In this document: positions 17,268 through 26,546 of the stretch, in pieces
Position numbering within the stretch: position 1 is the first letter of the stretch
Layout of the letters: each line of letters opens with the position of its first letter
Assembly: GCA_037147175.1 (NCBI GenBank)
Contig: JBAWVS010000006.1
Location: 1-64,000, forward strand
DNA length: 64,000 nucleotides
Direction: 5' to 3'
Source of the DNA: a bacterium
Lineage (GTDB): Bacteria; Cyanobacteriota; Vampirovibrionia; Gastranaerophilales; UBA9971
Translations under genes and position numbers: made by a program
Notes under the pieces: generated by a model
Seen by the model: only the letters and a program-made list of their open reading frames with translations
Databases searched by the model: none
Told to the model about the DNA's origin: nothing

Positions 17268-18449
17268 TTATTTAAAAATTTCCCTTAAAATAATTTTTGC
17301 CAGTTCTTTTTTAGTGGTTTTATCAATTTTAATCTCGTTCATAGATTTATTTATAACGGTAACTGCATTATAATCGCTGTCAAAGCCTATTTCTTTATTA
17401 GAAATATCATTTGCTACAATAAAATCAAGGTTTTTATTAGTAATTTTCTTTTTGGCATTTTCGATTAAGTCCTGACTTTCCGCACAAAAGCCTACCAGTA
17501 ATTGATTAGCTTTTTTTATTTTTGAAATTTCCACTAAAATGTCGGGATTTTTAACTAATTCAATGGTTATACTTTCTGATTCGCCTTTTTTTATTTTATG
17601 ATTAAACGCATTATTAACCCTGAAGTCAGCCACAGCAGCAGCCATAATTAAAGCATCCGCGTGAATAAATTTATCTTTAACAGCTTCAAGCATTTCTATA
17701 GCAGTAGAAATAGAAATAATTTCGTAAGGTTTTGCGGTTTTTACGGTAGAAATAAGTGTAACATCTGCCCCAAAAGAATAAGCAGCATCTGCTAAAGCTA
17801 TTCCCATTTTTCCCGAGCTTTTATTTCCGATGTATCTTACAGGGTCAATAGGCTCTTTTGTTCCACCTGCTGTAATTATTATCTTCTTACCCTTCAAAAA
17901 GCTTTCTGTACTGAATATTTCTAAAACTTTTTCCAGAATGTTATCAACTTCCGCAAGCCTTCCGACCCCTTCATAACCGCAGGCTAATTCTCCTGTTTCA
18001 GGTGTAATAACATAATATCCTGCTTTTTCAAGCTTTAAGACATTTTCCTGAACAAATGAATTTTTCCACATGTTACAATTCATAGCAGGTGCGACAACAA
18101 CAGGATTTTTAAAAGCTGCAACCAATGATGTGAGAAGATTATCGCATATTCCGTTTGCAATTTTGCCAACAGTATTTGCGGAAGCCGGCACGATTAAAAA
18201 CAAATCAGCGCTGTCAGCGAGGCTTATATGTTCCGGCTTCCATTCGGCAACATCAAATTGTTCGCAATAGACAGGGTTTCTTGTGAGAGTCTTCAAAGTG
18301 GTTTCTGTCACAAATTCTCTGGCAGCAGGCGTTATTACAGCCTTTACATCCGCATTAAGCTTTATCAACTTTCTTATTAATTCACAGGTTTTATAAGCTG
18401 CTATACCGCCTGTTATACCCAATAAAATCTTTTTTCCCGAAAGCGTCAT
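17268..18449 (-). CDS. coaBC: Bifunctional CoaBC (PPC synthetase/decarboxylase)
   Basis: Catalyses two coenzyme A steps: condensation of 4'-phosphopantothenate with cysteine, then decarboxylation. The N-terminal flavin-dependent CoaC domain shows H74, PAMNCNMW at 121-128 and the lid Cys157 in ACGYEGVGRL. The CoaB domain begins at about 188 with AGGTKEPIDPVRYIGN and carries the VKNPDIL lysine motif. Its length of 393 is usual. Its ATG overlaps the gmk stop by 4 nt. Confidence 0.96.
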   Translation of the reverse strand: MTLSGKKILLGITGGIAAYKTCELIRKLIKLNADVKAVITPAAREFVTETTLKTLTRNPVYCEQFDVAEWKPEHISLADSADLFLIVPASANTVGKIANGICDNLLTSLVAAFKNPVVVAPAMNCNMWKNSFVQENVLKLEKAGYYVITPETGELACGYEGVGRLAEVDNILEKVLEIFSTESFLKGKKIIITAGGTKEPIDPVRYIGNKSSGKMGIALADAAYSFGADVTLISTVKTAKPYEIISISTAIEMLEAVKDKFIHADALIMAAAVADFRVNNAFNHKIKKGESESITIELVKNPDILVEISKIKKANQLLVGFCAESQDLIENAKKKITNKNLDFIVANDISNKEIGFDSDYNAVTVINKSMNEIKIDKTTKKELAKIILREIFK

Positions 18450-19033
18450 TGATTTTTCACCTTATTAATTTCTTTCAAAATAATAGTTTCTAAATTATTA
18501 AAAGCTATATCAAGGTTATCATTTACAACTGTATAATTAAATTTCTTTTTTTGCTCCAGTTCACTCTTTACTATTGATAAGCGTTTTTGTATTTCTTCAT
18601 CTGATTCCGTTCTTCTTTTAAAAAGCCTTGATTGCAATTCTTCAAAACATGGCGGTTCAATAAATATCAATATAGCATCTTCCAGCTTATTTTTTACCTG
18701 AAATGCGCCCTGTACATCAATTTCAAGAATTATATTCTGACCTTCTTCAAGTTTTTTTTCAACAAATTTTTTGTTTGTTCCGTAAAAATTCCCTGAAAAT
18801 TCTGCCCATTCAAGAAATTCTCCTGCTTCTATCTTGTTTTTAAAATCTTCCTTCGTTAAAAATAAATAATGGACACCATTAATTTCACCCGGGCGAGGAC
18901 TTCTGGTCGTGGCAGATACTGAAATTTTTATTTCCGGTGTGTTTTCACGAAGCATTTTTACAAGAGTGCCTTTGCCAACGCCTGATGGCCCTGAAATTAC
19001 AAACAAAGTGCCTTTTTTTAAAGAATTCGTCAT
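18446..19033 (-). CDS. gmk: Guanylate kinase
   Basis: Phosphorylates GMP to GDP. Walker A GPSGVGKG is at 15-22 and the GMP-binding segment SATTRSPRPGEINGVHYLF at about 41-60. The 195 residues are family-typical. It overlaps coaBC directly; in many bacteria rpoZ (RNA polymerase omega) sits between these two genes and it is absent here. It starts 24 nt after tyrA. Confidence 0.97.
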   Translation of the reverse strand: MTNSLKKGTLFVISGPSGVGKGTLVKMLRENTPEIKISVSATTRSPRPGEINGVHYLFLTKEDFKNKIEAGEFLEWAEFSGNFYGTNKKFVEKKLEEGQNIILEIDVQGAFQVKNKLEDAILIFIEPPCFEELQSRLFKRRTESDEEIQKRLSIVKSELEQKKKFNYTVVNDNLDIAFNNLETIILKEINKVKNQ

Positions 19034-19056
19034 TATATTTTCCTAATAATACTGTG

Positions 19057-19932
19057 TTATAAGATATTCTTTCCTTCGAAAGAATACATTTGCTTTCTTT
19101 GAAAAGCAATTTTTTCAATAATTTTCTCATAATTATCTTCGTTTTCAACAAGTTCTTTTTCTAATTCTTCAAGACAATTTTTAAATTCCTTGACAATATC
19201 CAGCACGTTTGCTTTATTTTGGATCAGCATGTCCTTGGAAAGTTCAGGGTTTGCAGAAGCAAGTCGGGTCATATCCCTGAATCCGCTTGCTGCAAGAATC
19301 ATTGCAAGCTTAGAAACATCTTTATCGGAATAGTTTTCTACCATTCTAAATAATGCCTGACTTAACAACAAAGGGGTATGGCTTATTAGGGCAACTGCTT
19401 TATCGTGTTGATCAGGATCAGCAATTACAATTTTGGCACCCAGTTTTTCTATTACAGAACTAATATTTGCTAAATCTTGTTGATTTGACCATTTTGACGG
19501 AGTTAAAACCCACTTTGCGCCTTCAAAAACCGTTTCAAAAGATGATTCAAGCCCTTTATTTTCAGTTCCTGCCATAGGATGACCACCTATAAACCTAACA
19601 GGAGTTTGACTTGTATTGACCGAATCAAGTATATTTCCTTTAAGGCTGGCAACATCCGTAATTATTGTTTCAGGTTTTACCCTTGAACTTAAATAATTTA
19701 TTGTCTCGATAGTTTTATTAATAGGCGTACAAACAAAAATTAAATCGGCTTTGCAAGCCAAATCAAGATTTATAGAGCCTTCATCAATGATTTTTTCTGC
19801 AAGAGCCTGCACTATCGTTTCATTTCTTCGTGCAATGCCTGATAATTTAAACCCTTTACCTCTAAGCCCTTTTAATACTGAGCCGCCAATTAACCCCAAT
19901 CCCACTACTGCTATGGTTTTAACTTCTGACAT
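19057..19932 (-). CDS. tyrA: Prephenate/arogenate dehydrogenase
   Basis: NAD(P)-dependent oxidation step of tyrosine synthesis. Rossmann GLGLIGGS is at 11-18, the catalytic-loop HPMAGTE at 118-124, and an all-helical dimerisation domain makes up the second half. There are 291 residues and no chorismate mutase or ACT domain, so no obvious allosteric site for tyrosine. Prephenate versus arogenate preference cannot be told from sequence alone. It lies 6 nt after ruvA in the operon. Confidence 0.93.
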   Translation of the reverse strand: MSEVKTIAVVGLGLIGGSVLKGLRGKGFKLSGIARRNETIVQALAEKIIDEGSINLDLACKADLIFVCTPINKTIETINYLSSRVKPETIITDVASLKGNILDSVNTSQTPVRFIGGHPMAGTENKGLESSFETVFEGAKWVLTPSKWSNQQDLANISSVIEKLGAKIVIADPDQHDKAVALISHTPLLLSQALFRMVENYSDKDVSKLAMILAASGFRDMTRLASANPELSKDMLIQNKANVLDIVKEFKNCLEELEKELVENEDNYEKIIEKIAFQRKQMYSFEGKNIL

Positions 19933-19938
19933 AAGAAC

Positions 19939-20580
19939 TTATCCTTCTTTCGATACCAGCCATTGTAGTGAAAGCCTCAAAAGTTCTTCTGAATCGTCTT
20001 TGTTTTTAGCGATGGGCAGGATATTTTTCAGGCTTTCAGAAGATTCTTTCTTTGTATAGCCAAGAGAAAGAAGTACGGTTTCGGCTTCTATATAGCTTTC
20101 GTTAATTTCAATATCATCAATTTTATTTATTTCAGAGGGTTTTAAGACAACTTTTTCCCTCCAATTAGTCATTTTTTCTTTAAGTTCAAGAATTATTCGC
20201 TGGGCAAGCTTTGGACCAACTCCTTTTGTTTTAGAAAGAGCCTTTACATCTCCACTTATAACGGCGCTTACGAGATTATATGCCCCTAATTCGCCTAAGA
20301 GTAAAAGAGCAACCTTTACTCCAATACCAGAAACACTCTGTAATATGTTGAATAAATCTTTGTCTTCTCTTGTACTAAAGCCACATAAAGACATACTGTC
20401 TTCTCTATGAATTAAAGAAGTGTATATAGTTACTATATTTCCTTCTTCAGGAAGTAATGAAACTACTTTTTTGTTGGTGGTTATAAGATAGCCGATATTA
20501 TTAACTTCTACTGTAATATTGCAACCAAAAGGACCGTCTTCAACTTTTGAGATCAATATGCCTTTTAAATAATTAATCAC
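19939..20580 (-). CDS. ruvA: Holliday junction DNA-binding protein RuvA
   Basis: Tetrameric junction-binding partner of RuvB. It has an N-terminal OB fold (MINYLKGILISK), tandem helix-hairpin-helix motifs (VSGIGVKVALLLL and TKGVGPKLAQRIILELK) and a small C-terminal domain that contacts RuvB. The 213 residues are normal. It is the first gene of a close-packed operon ruvA-tyrA-gmk-coaBC-nif3. Confidence 0.97.
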   Translation of the reverse strand: MINYLKGILISKVEDGPFGCNITVEVNNIGYLITTNKKVVSLLPEEGNIVTIYTSLIHREDSMSLCGFSTREDKDLFNILQSVSGIGVKVALLLLGELGAYNLVSAVISGDVKALSKTKGVGPKLAQRIILELKEKMTNWREKVVLKPSEINKIDDIEINESYIEAETVLLSLGYTKKESSESLKNILPIAKNKDDSEELLRLSLQWLVSKEG

Positions 20581-20632
20581 GTTTTAACTCCAACAAGTTT
20601 CTTTTAAGGAGTTCTTCACCAATAAGATTCAT

Positions 20633-20654
20633 ATTCCCCCTAGCTACGGGGAAT
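20633..20654. terminator. Small hairpin, possible permease terminator
   Basis: ATTCCCC, an 8-nt loop, GGGGAAT: a 7-bp stem downstream of the amino-acid permease on the minus strand. There is no clear T-run, so it may equally be an intergenic repeat. Confidence 0.4.
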
Positions 20655-20708
20655 TTACTGAAAAATACCACCGACACTGTCTTCAAACAAAGTTTTTGAT
20701 GTTCAGAA

Positions 20709-22301
20709 TCAGGTTAAAGGTAATATTTCTGTATCTTCTTCCGTTAAATGCTCTTTGGAAACCTTTTTGAATCCGTACGCGAAGTATATTGTCATTCCGA
20801 TAACAATCCATACTCCAAAGAGAATAAGTGTTTTGAACGAAGGTAATCCAAAAATAATTAACGCCAGGCAGATCAATGCCCCTAAAATTGGAGTTACAGG
20901 AGCAAAAGGAACTCTAAACGGTCTGTGTCTATCCGGATCAGATTTTCTGAGAACCAAAACGCCCACGCAAACCATTAAAAACGCTGTAAACGTTCCAATA
21001 TTGCATAATTCAGCCGCTGCGTTAAGATCTAAAATCAGACTTAATGCTGCTATCATTCCCCCTACTATAACTGTATTAATATGAGGGGTATGAAATTTAG
21101 GATGGATTTGGGAAAACACACCCGGTAAAAGTTTATCTCTTGACATTGCATAAAGAATTCTTGAAGCGCCAAGCTGTAAAACTAACAATACAGAGGTAAG
21201 TCCGGCAATAGCTCCTATTGAGATAAACCCGGCCAGCCAGTTTTGGTTTACTGATTTCATAGCAGCAGCTATAGGTGCGTGAGTATCGATTAAGTGCATC
21301 GGAACCATTCCTGTTAATACAGCAGCAACTGCCATATAAAGAACAGTACATATTGCTAAAGAAGCCAAAATGCCTATAGGTAGATCTCTTTGCGGATTTT
21401 TTGTTTCTTCTGCAGCGGTGGAAACAGCATCAAAGCCGATATAAGCAAAGAATAAAAGGTATGCACCGACAAAAATTCCTTTTAAGCCGTTAGGTGCAAA
21501 AGGAACCCAATTGTCAGGTTTTACATAAAATGCACCGACTCCTATAAAAAGACAAATTACAATAAGTTTTACAAGAACCATAGAAAAAGCCATTTTGGTG
21601 CTTTCTTTAATTCCAATATATAAGAACGCTGTAACAACTGCAATAATGAAAATAGCCGGCAAGTCCATACTTATAGGGATTGGTCCTATGTGTGGTATAT
21701 ATTGCGCAGGATTTAAGCCTGCTTCATGATATTTTTCGACTGCCATAGTGTATGGATGAGTTAGCCAAAAAGGAGGACTGGTAATAAAATCTGGGAGGAC
21801 TCCTTTAAATCCGCTTAACAGATTAACCAAGTATCCTGACCAGCTGCTTGCAACAGTTATATTTCCTATTGCGTACTCTAACATCAGCATCCAACCTATA
21901 AACCACGCAGAAATTTCACCTAAAGTTGCATAAGTATAAGTATAAGCGCTTCCAGCTACAGGTATCATAGCGGCAAATTCTGCATAACACAAAGCTGCCA
22001 GACAGCATGCTGTAGCTGCAAGTATAAGAGAAATTATAACAGCCGGACCAGCTCCTATATGAGTAGAACTTCCAGCAGCAGCAGTTCCAGAAAGAGCAAA
22101 AATTCCTGCGCCTATAACGCCGCCTATGCCTAATATTGTCAAATCAAATGCGGTTAATGACCTTTTTAACTTATTATTATTAGCTGCATTAATTAGTACA
22201 TCAGGATTTTTTTTCCTGAAAATACTGGTAAATGTACCCAAAAATGGCGGGGTAATACTAATTACTTCTTGTTCCCCGTCAACTACTTCAGTTGATTTCA
22301 T
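20709..22301 (-). CDS. APC-family amino acid permease
   Basis: Inner-membrane amino-acid transporter of the cationic amino acid transporter (CAT/YfnA-like) branch. It has 530 residues with about 12-14 hydrophobic helices. The first helix begins with the family motif GIGGVIGAGIFALSG, and the middle region shows FFAYIGFDAVSTAAEETKNPQRDLP, a hallmark of CAT-type members. The cytoplasmic termini are short. GGAGGG precedes the ATG. It is transcribed alone. The substrate (Arg/Lys, or broad) is not resolved. Confidence 0.92.
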   Translation of the reverse strand: MKSTEVVDGEQEVISITPPFLGTFTSIFRKKNPDVLINAANNNKLKRSLTAFDLTILGIGGVIGAGIFALSGTAAAGSSTHIGAGPAVIISLILAATACCLAALCYAEFAAMIPVAGSAYTYTYATLGEISAWFIGWMLMLEYAIGNITVASSWSGYLVNLLSGFKGVLPDFITSPPFWLTHPYTMAVEKYHEAGLNPAQYIPHIGPIPISMDLPAIFIIAVVTAFLYIGIKESTKMAFSMVLVKLIVICLFIGVGAFYVKPDNWVPFAPNGLKGIFVGAYLLFFAYIGFDAVSTAAEETKNPQRDLPIGILASLAICTVLYMAVAAVLTGMVPMHLIDTHAPIAAAMKSVNQNWLAGFISIGAIAGLTSVLLVLQLGASRILYAMSRDKLLPGVFSQIHPKFHTPHINTVIVGGMIAALSLILDLNAAAELCNIGTFTAFLMVCVGVLVLRKSDPDRHRPFRVPFAPVTPILGALICLALIIFGLPSFKTLILFGVWIVIGMTIYFAYGFKKVSKEHLTEEDTEILPLT

Positions 22302-22604
22302 GATCCCTCCAGCGTCTTTTAAATAAAAATTTATACCTAACCAGACTATTTAAAATGTTCATTACTATTCTTACTTTACTACAATAGCAAAAGTAGTAAA
22401 AATAATCTTAAAAAGATTTTAACATTATTTTATATTTCTTGAAAAAACTTATTAATTCTCTAAAAAGTCTAAAATTAACTATTATCAGTATATTAAACAG
22501 TGAAAAATGTAAACAAGGACTATTTATATGGTTTTTATCTTTAAAAAGCTCTCCTGCTTTAAATTTTGCGTTTTGACAAATTAAATTTTTTTACTCAGAT
22601 GACT
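22302..22604. other. Gene-free AT-rich spacer
   Basis: Holds the ribosome site of the permease gene and an AT-rich leader. I see no riboswitch-like structure, RNA gene or strong hairpin. Confidence 0.4.
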
Positions 22605-23552
22605 TTATTCATAATTTTTAAGTGTTTGATTAATTATTTTGATCATATCATTTTGGGCATGCTTTGGATAAACAACTTCACAATTTTCACCATATTTCAA
22701 TAATCTTTTAATCAACATTTCTTTGTCGTCTACATAAGCAGTAACAGTAATTGTTGTTGATTTTTCGTTTACTGATGTAATCTTTTCATCCTCATAGAGC
22801 CTGTAAATCTTTGCCAGCTGTCCTTTAATCTCGAAAGTTACAGGAGATAACATCTGACTATATTGCGATTTTGTTGGTAATTGTTTTATTTCAAGAATTT
22901 GACTGAGTTTAATCGAAAGTGCCTGTTCGTTTATAGGATTATAGCCGGCTATATAGATTTCTTGTTCATCATATTTTATGTTTTTAAGTTCTAAAACAAC
23001 CTGTTTTTTTTCACAATCACCGTGACGTTTATACTTAACGGAAACTCTTTGTTTTTCCATTAAATATTTTTCTATTTTTTTTATAAGTTCACCATAAGGA
23101 GCATGTTTGAAAAATGCCGTCTCCAAATTCTCACCCTGCTTCTTAATCTCTTTATTTAAAAGCTGAACTTGATTAGGAGGAATAAATTTTTTAATTTTTT
23201 TCAAAAAACTATTGTAATTATCAATTATTTTGTTTTGCTGCAGGCTTTCTGCGTAATAAAGCATAACAGCAAGGTTTTTTATTTGTTCATTACTTAATTC
23301 TATCAATACCGGTGATTTATTAAGTTCATAATTGTAGTTATTTGCTGCTGTTGGCTTTGAAATATCATAATTAGCTGTCCTTAAAGTACTTATATACTTT
23401 AATATCACCTCTTTTGAAAAATATCTTGACGTATATTTATCGGTAGAAAAAATCATATTGAGATTGTCAACTTTACCCTGCCCGTCATTTAAATGGAGCA
23501 ATAAAAGCAAAACTCTATACGCTGTTGCACTTATTTTTATTTTCTTTTCCAT
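22605..23552 (-). CDS. WYL-domain transcriptional regulator (second of pair)
   Basis: 315-residue predicted DNA-binding regulator. The N-terminal 80 residues form a winged helix-turn-helix-like region (AYRVLLLLLHLNDGQGKV ... LKYISTLRTANYDISKP). A helical linker follows. The C-terminal WYL/WCX-type sensor region has VSVKYKRHGDCEKKQVVLEL and YIAGYNPINEQALSIKLSQI. It is a diverged paralogue of the gene 4 nt upstream (same order of motifs, low identity). Tandem WYL genes recall mycobacterial PafB-PafC, which activate a DNA-damage response; whether this pair does so is unknown. Confidence 0.75.
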   Translation of the reverse strand: MEKKIKISATAYRVLLLLLHLNDGQGKVDNLNMIFSTDKYTSRYFSKEVILKYISTLRTANYDISKPTAANNYNYELNKSPVLIELSNEQIKNLAVMLYYAESLQQNKIIDNYNSFLKKIKKFIPPNQVQLLNKEIKKQGENLETAFFKHAPYGELIKKIEKYLMEKQRVSVKYKRHGDCEKKQVVLELKNIKYDEQEIYIAGYNPINEQALSIKLSQILEIKQLPTKSQYSQMLSPVTFEIKGQLAKIYRLYEDEKITSVNEKSTTITVTAYVDDKEMLIKRLLKYGENCEVVYPKHAQNDMIKIINQTLKNYE

Positions 23553-23556
23553 AACC

Positions 23557-24519
23557 TCACAAATTATTATAAATTTCTGCCATCATTTTCAACCTGAATA
23601 TTATTTCTTTTCTTATGTTTTCCGGTGATATGACTGTACAATCAGATCCATAAGATAAAATATTCTGTATAAATTTAAATTTATTTTTGACTTTTGCCAG
23701 TATAATCAATTCTGTATCATTTTTTTTAAGAATTTTTTCCGCATCAGAAGGAGTAAATGTAAATATAGAATCCCCGGTAAGCTTATACTTTGCTTCAAAG
23801 TCTTTGCTGTTTTTATTTTTTCCTTTAATCTCCACAACTTTGATATTTTTTATTCTGTCTAAACGAAGGTAGAGCGTCTCATTTAATTCATAATTGTACC
23901 CCCATAAATAAAATGAGCCGTTTTCAAGAGTTAATTTTTCTGCGTTTAAATAAATCTCCTTTTCTCCGGAATTTGGAGAATCATAAATTACCATTATACC
24001 TGTATTTTGAATACAATATTTTTCAATCAAGTTTAATTCGGGTAATATATTTTCTATGTTGACTTCACGGCATAGAATCGATTTTTTTATTGCCAGGAAG
24101 TTTTTTTTACTCTCAGCATTAATAATATCCACTATTTGCTTAAATAAATCGTCAATTTCTACAGCTAATTTCCAATTTCCTAAAGTTGATATGTACTTTC
24201 TTATTTCAACAATAGTGTTAATTTCGTCATTGGAGATATTTAACTTAAAGGGATGGGTTTTTAAGACATATTTATAGCCTGTATTCTTTGAGGGTCTAGA
24301 AATTTCACACCCTATAGACCTTAAAGTGTTTATATAAATGCATATTGTATCCTTTGATAAATTTCTCGAACCGTCAATATGTTCCTGCAATTCTTTGTTG
24401 ATATCATCATCACTTAACGGCTCTTTCAAAAGACTATTCAAAATAGACAGGATTCTAAAAGCCGTAATGCTTATGTTATCAATATTTTTAGAATCCAACA
24501 TTTTATTTTCAAAGGTCAT
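23557..24519 (-). CDS. WYL-domain transcriptional regulator (first of pair)
   Basis: 320-residue paralogue of the following gene. It has an N-terminal HTH-like region (ITAFRILSILNSLLKEPLS ... IYINTLRSIGCEISRP), a helical middle, and a WYL region with IMVIYDSPNSGEKEIYLN and FYLWGYNYELNETLYLRLDR. The two genes are separated by 4 nt and must be cotranscribed. Upstream lie two TATACT-like -10 candidates and a short palindrome, so autoregulation is possible. Confidence 0.75.
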   Translation of the reverse strand: MTFENKMLDSKNIDNISITAFRILSILNSLLKEPLSDDDINKELQEHIDGSRNLSKDTICIYINTLRSIGCEISRPSKNTGYKYVLKTHPFKLNISNDEINTIVEIRKYISTLGNWKLAVEIDDLFKQIVDIINAESKKNFLAIKKSILCREVNIENILPELNLIEKYCIQNTGIMVIYDSPNSGEKEIYLNAEKLTLENGSFYLWGYNYELNETLYLRLDRIKNIKVVEIKGKNKNSKDFEAKYKLTGDSIFTFTPSDAEKILKKNDTELIILAKVKNKFKFIQNILSYGSDCTVISPENIRKEIIFRLKMMAEIYNNL

Positions 24520-24567
24520 ATAAACTCATGCAACTTTTACATTCTACAAATACACAATAAAGCTTAA

Positions 24568-24579
24568 GTATACATACTA
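24568..24579. promoter_or_regulatory. Palindrome upstream of WYL pair, candidate operator
   Basis: AGTAT-AC-ATACT, a perfect 12-bp dyad 49 bp before the first WYL start, overlapping a minus-strand TATACT. A second TATACT lies at 24591-24596. Binding by the WYL proteins is inference. Confidence 0.35.
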
Positions 24580-24744
24580 AGTACAGATGCAGTATAACAT
24601 ACACACCTTTAAAACACTTCTAATGTTTACAATATATGAATAAAACTAATGTATTTGCGGTTGTTTTCCTTTTTGAAAAAGTTTTTAAAAAATTTTAAGA
24701 TATCTTTAATAGTTCAAACCATCTGCTTTTTATCTTAACAGCTG

Positions 24745-26385
24745 TTAATTTCCTGAAAAATCGTAGCCTTGAACAATCGGAAATCTTCTGCCTACACCAA
24801 AAGCTTTTGTAGTGACTTTAAGTCCCAGCGCTGCTTGTCTTCTCTTGTACTCGCAGTTATTAATTTTTTTTATGATCTCCTTAACAAGCGCTTTAGGATA
24901 CTTTTTCGACATTTCTTTAATAGATTTATTCTCTTCCACAAACATTTTTAAGATATCATCAAGTATTTCATAAGGAGGAAGGCTATCCATATCTTTTTGA
25001 TCCGGTCTTAGTTCTGCGGAAGGCGGTTTTGTAATTGTATCCTCAGGAATAATTTCAGTAAATCTGTTTATATATCTTGCTAATCTATAAACCATAATCT
25101 TTGGAACATCAGATATAACAGCTAACCCTCCGCACATGTCTCCATAAAGTGTGCAATAACCGACAGATAACTCTGATTTATTTCCTGTAGTCAAAAGCAA
25201 ATGACCATATCTGTTTGAATGCATCATCAATATATTTGCTCTTATTCTTGCCTGAAGATTTTCTTCTGCCAAATCCACTATTTTGCCGTGTTCTTCATGA
25301 ATAGCCTCTATATACGAGTCGAACATACTGATAATAGGTATATTTAAAAATTCTATGTCAAGGTTTTGAGCGAGTTTATCGGAATCACTTATACTTCCTT
25401 CACTGGAATAAATACTTGGCATGGTTATTCCAGTAACATTTTCTTTTCCCAATGCGCAAACTGCAATTGCAGCAGTAACAGCGGAATCAATTCCGCCTGA
25501 TAAACCTAAAACAACTTTTTTAAATCCTATTTTTCCGCAATAATCTTTTACTCCTATGCATAAAGCATTAAAAAGGCTCTCTTCTTCTGATTGAGAAATA
25601 TAATGAATTTCCCCTGTATTAGAATCAAAGTCATAAACAGAAAAATCTTCCTCAAAATCCTTACAAAGAGACTTTATATCACCTTTTGAATCTATTACAA
25701 AGCTTACTCCGTCAAAAATCAGGTCATCATTTCCGCCGACCTGGTTTACATAAATAATAGGAATATTATTTTTGGTTGCGGTGTTTTTTATTATGGAAAA
25801 CCTGTCTTTTTCTTTGTTAAGAAGATAAGGCGATGCTGAAATATTAATAATTCCGTCAATTCTATTTTTTACAAGTTTTTCTGCTGGATCTACTTGATAT
25901 AATTGCCTTTTCCAGTAATCTTTATCATTCCATAAGTCTTCACAGATTGTAATTCCGAGTTTTTTGCCTTTAAAATCCACAACAAGTTCTTTCTGTCCCG
26001 GTTCAAAATATCTTGTCTCGTCAAAAACATCATAAAAAGGCAGTAAACGCTTATAATATTTTGCTGCGATTTCTTTATTATTTATGAAAGCTGCCGCATT
26101 GTGGCATTTTTTGCCTGTAGCATTTACGTTTATATCAACATAACCGCAAATTACTGCTATATCTTCGGAGGCATCCCTTATTTTATCAAGGCATTTCAGG
26201 TTATCATTTATAAAACACTCGAAATCAAGCAGGTCTTTAGGGGGATAGCCCGTGATTGCAAGTTCGGGAAAAACTATAAGGTCAATTCCTTTTTCTTTTG
26301 CCCTCTTGATATTTTTTATTATTAAGTCGGTGTTTCTTTGCAAATCACCGACTTTTGTATTTATTTGGCTTAGTGCTATTTTCAT
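24745..26385 (-). CDS. nadE: Glutamine-dependent NAD+ synthetase
   Basis: Last step of NAD synthesis, amidating deamido-NAD with ammonia from glutamine. The N-terminal nitrilase-type glutaminase domain has the catalytic triad E41 (FPELAITGYPP), K112 (YKRLLPF) and C148 (ITICEDLWND). The synthetase domain has the P-loop LSGGIDSA at 295-302 and the later GNKSELSVGYCTLYGD segment. The 546 residues match the fused glutaminase form. It is monocistronic. Confidence 0.97.
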   Translation of the reverse strand: MKIALSQINTKVGDLQRNTDLIIKNIKRAKEKGIDLIVFPELAITGYPPKDLLDFECFINDNLKCLDKIRDASEDIAVICGYVDINVNATGKKCHNAAAFINNKEIAAKYYKRLLPFYDVFDETRYFEPGQKELVVDFKGKKLGITICEDLWNDKDYWKRQLYQVDPAEKLVKNRIDGIINISASPYLLNKEKDRFSIIKNTATKNNIPIIYVNQVGGNDDLIFDGVSFVIDSKGDIKSLCKDFEEDFSVYDFDSNTGEIHYISQSEEESLFNALCIGVKDYCGKIGFKKVVLGLSGGIDSAVTAAIAVCALGKENVTGITMPSIYSSEGSISDSDKLAQNLDIEFLNIPIISMFDSYIEAIHEEHGKIVDLAEENLQARIRANILMMHSNRYGHLLLTTGNKSELSVGYCTLYGDMCGGLAVISDVPKIMVYRLARYINRFTEIIPEDTITKPPSAELRPDQKDMDSLPPYEILDDILKMFVEENKSIKEMSKKYPKALVKEIIKKINNCEYKRRQAALGLKVTTKAFGVGRRFPIVQGYDFSGN

Positions 26386-26422
26386 TTTTCGGGGTTTTCC
26401 CTGTTAATTATTTAAAAAACTA

Positions 26423-26456
26423 TGTCATTCTTCGGGCTAAAGCCAGCTGAATGACA
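26423..26456. repeat. Palindromic intergenic repeat
   Basis: TGTCATTC at the left and GAATGACA at the right are perfectly inverted, around a core with GGCT/AGCC dyad. The ends resemble those of the element at 2116-2226. Confidence 0.6.
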
Positions 26457-26483
26457 AATTGGAAAATAATAAACAGCTTGCTT

Positions 26484-26518
26484 GACAAGGCGGTTTTGAT
26501 TTTAACAATACAGCTTCT
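26484..26518 (-). repeat. Dispersed 34-bp repeat, copy on minus strand
   Basis: On the minus strand it reads AGAAGCTGT-A-TTGTTAAAATC-AAAACCG then CTTGT, matching 9894-9928 except at about two positions. It lies between nadE and tRNA-Ser. Confidence 0.65.
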
Positions 26519-26546
26519 TAGTTTTTCCAATGACAAAAAATAAAAA

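Noticed and set aside
20581-22604. Possible lysine or other riboswitch near the amino-acid permease
   Set aside because: The leader before the permease ATG shows no conserved aptamer-like stems; only a small hairpin lies downstream.
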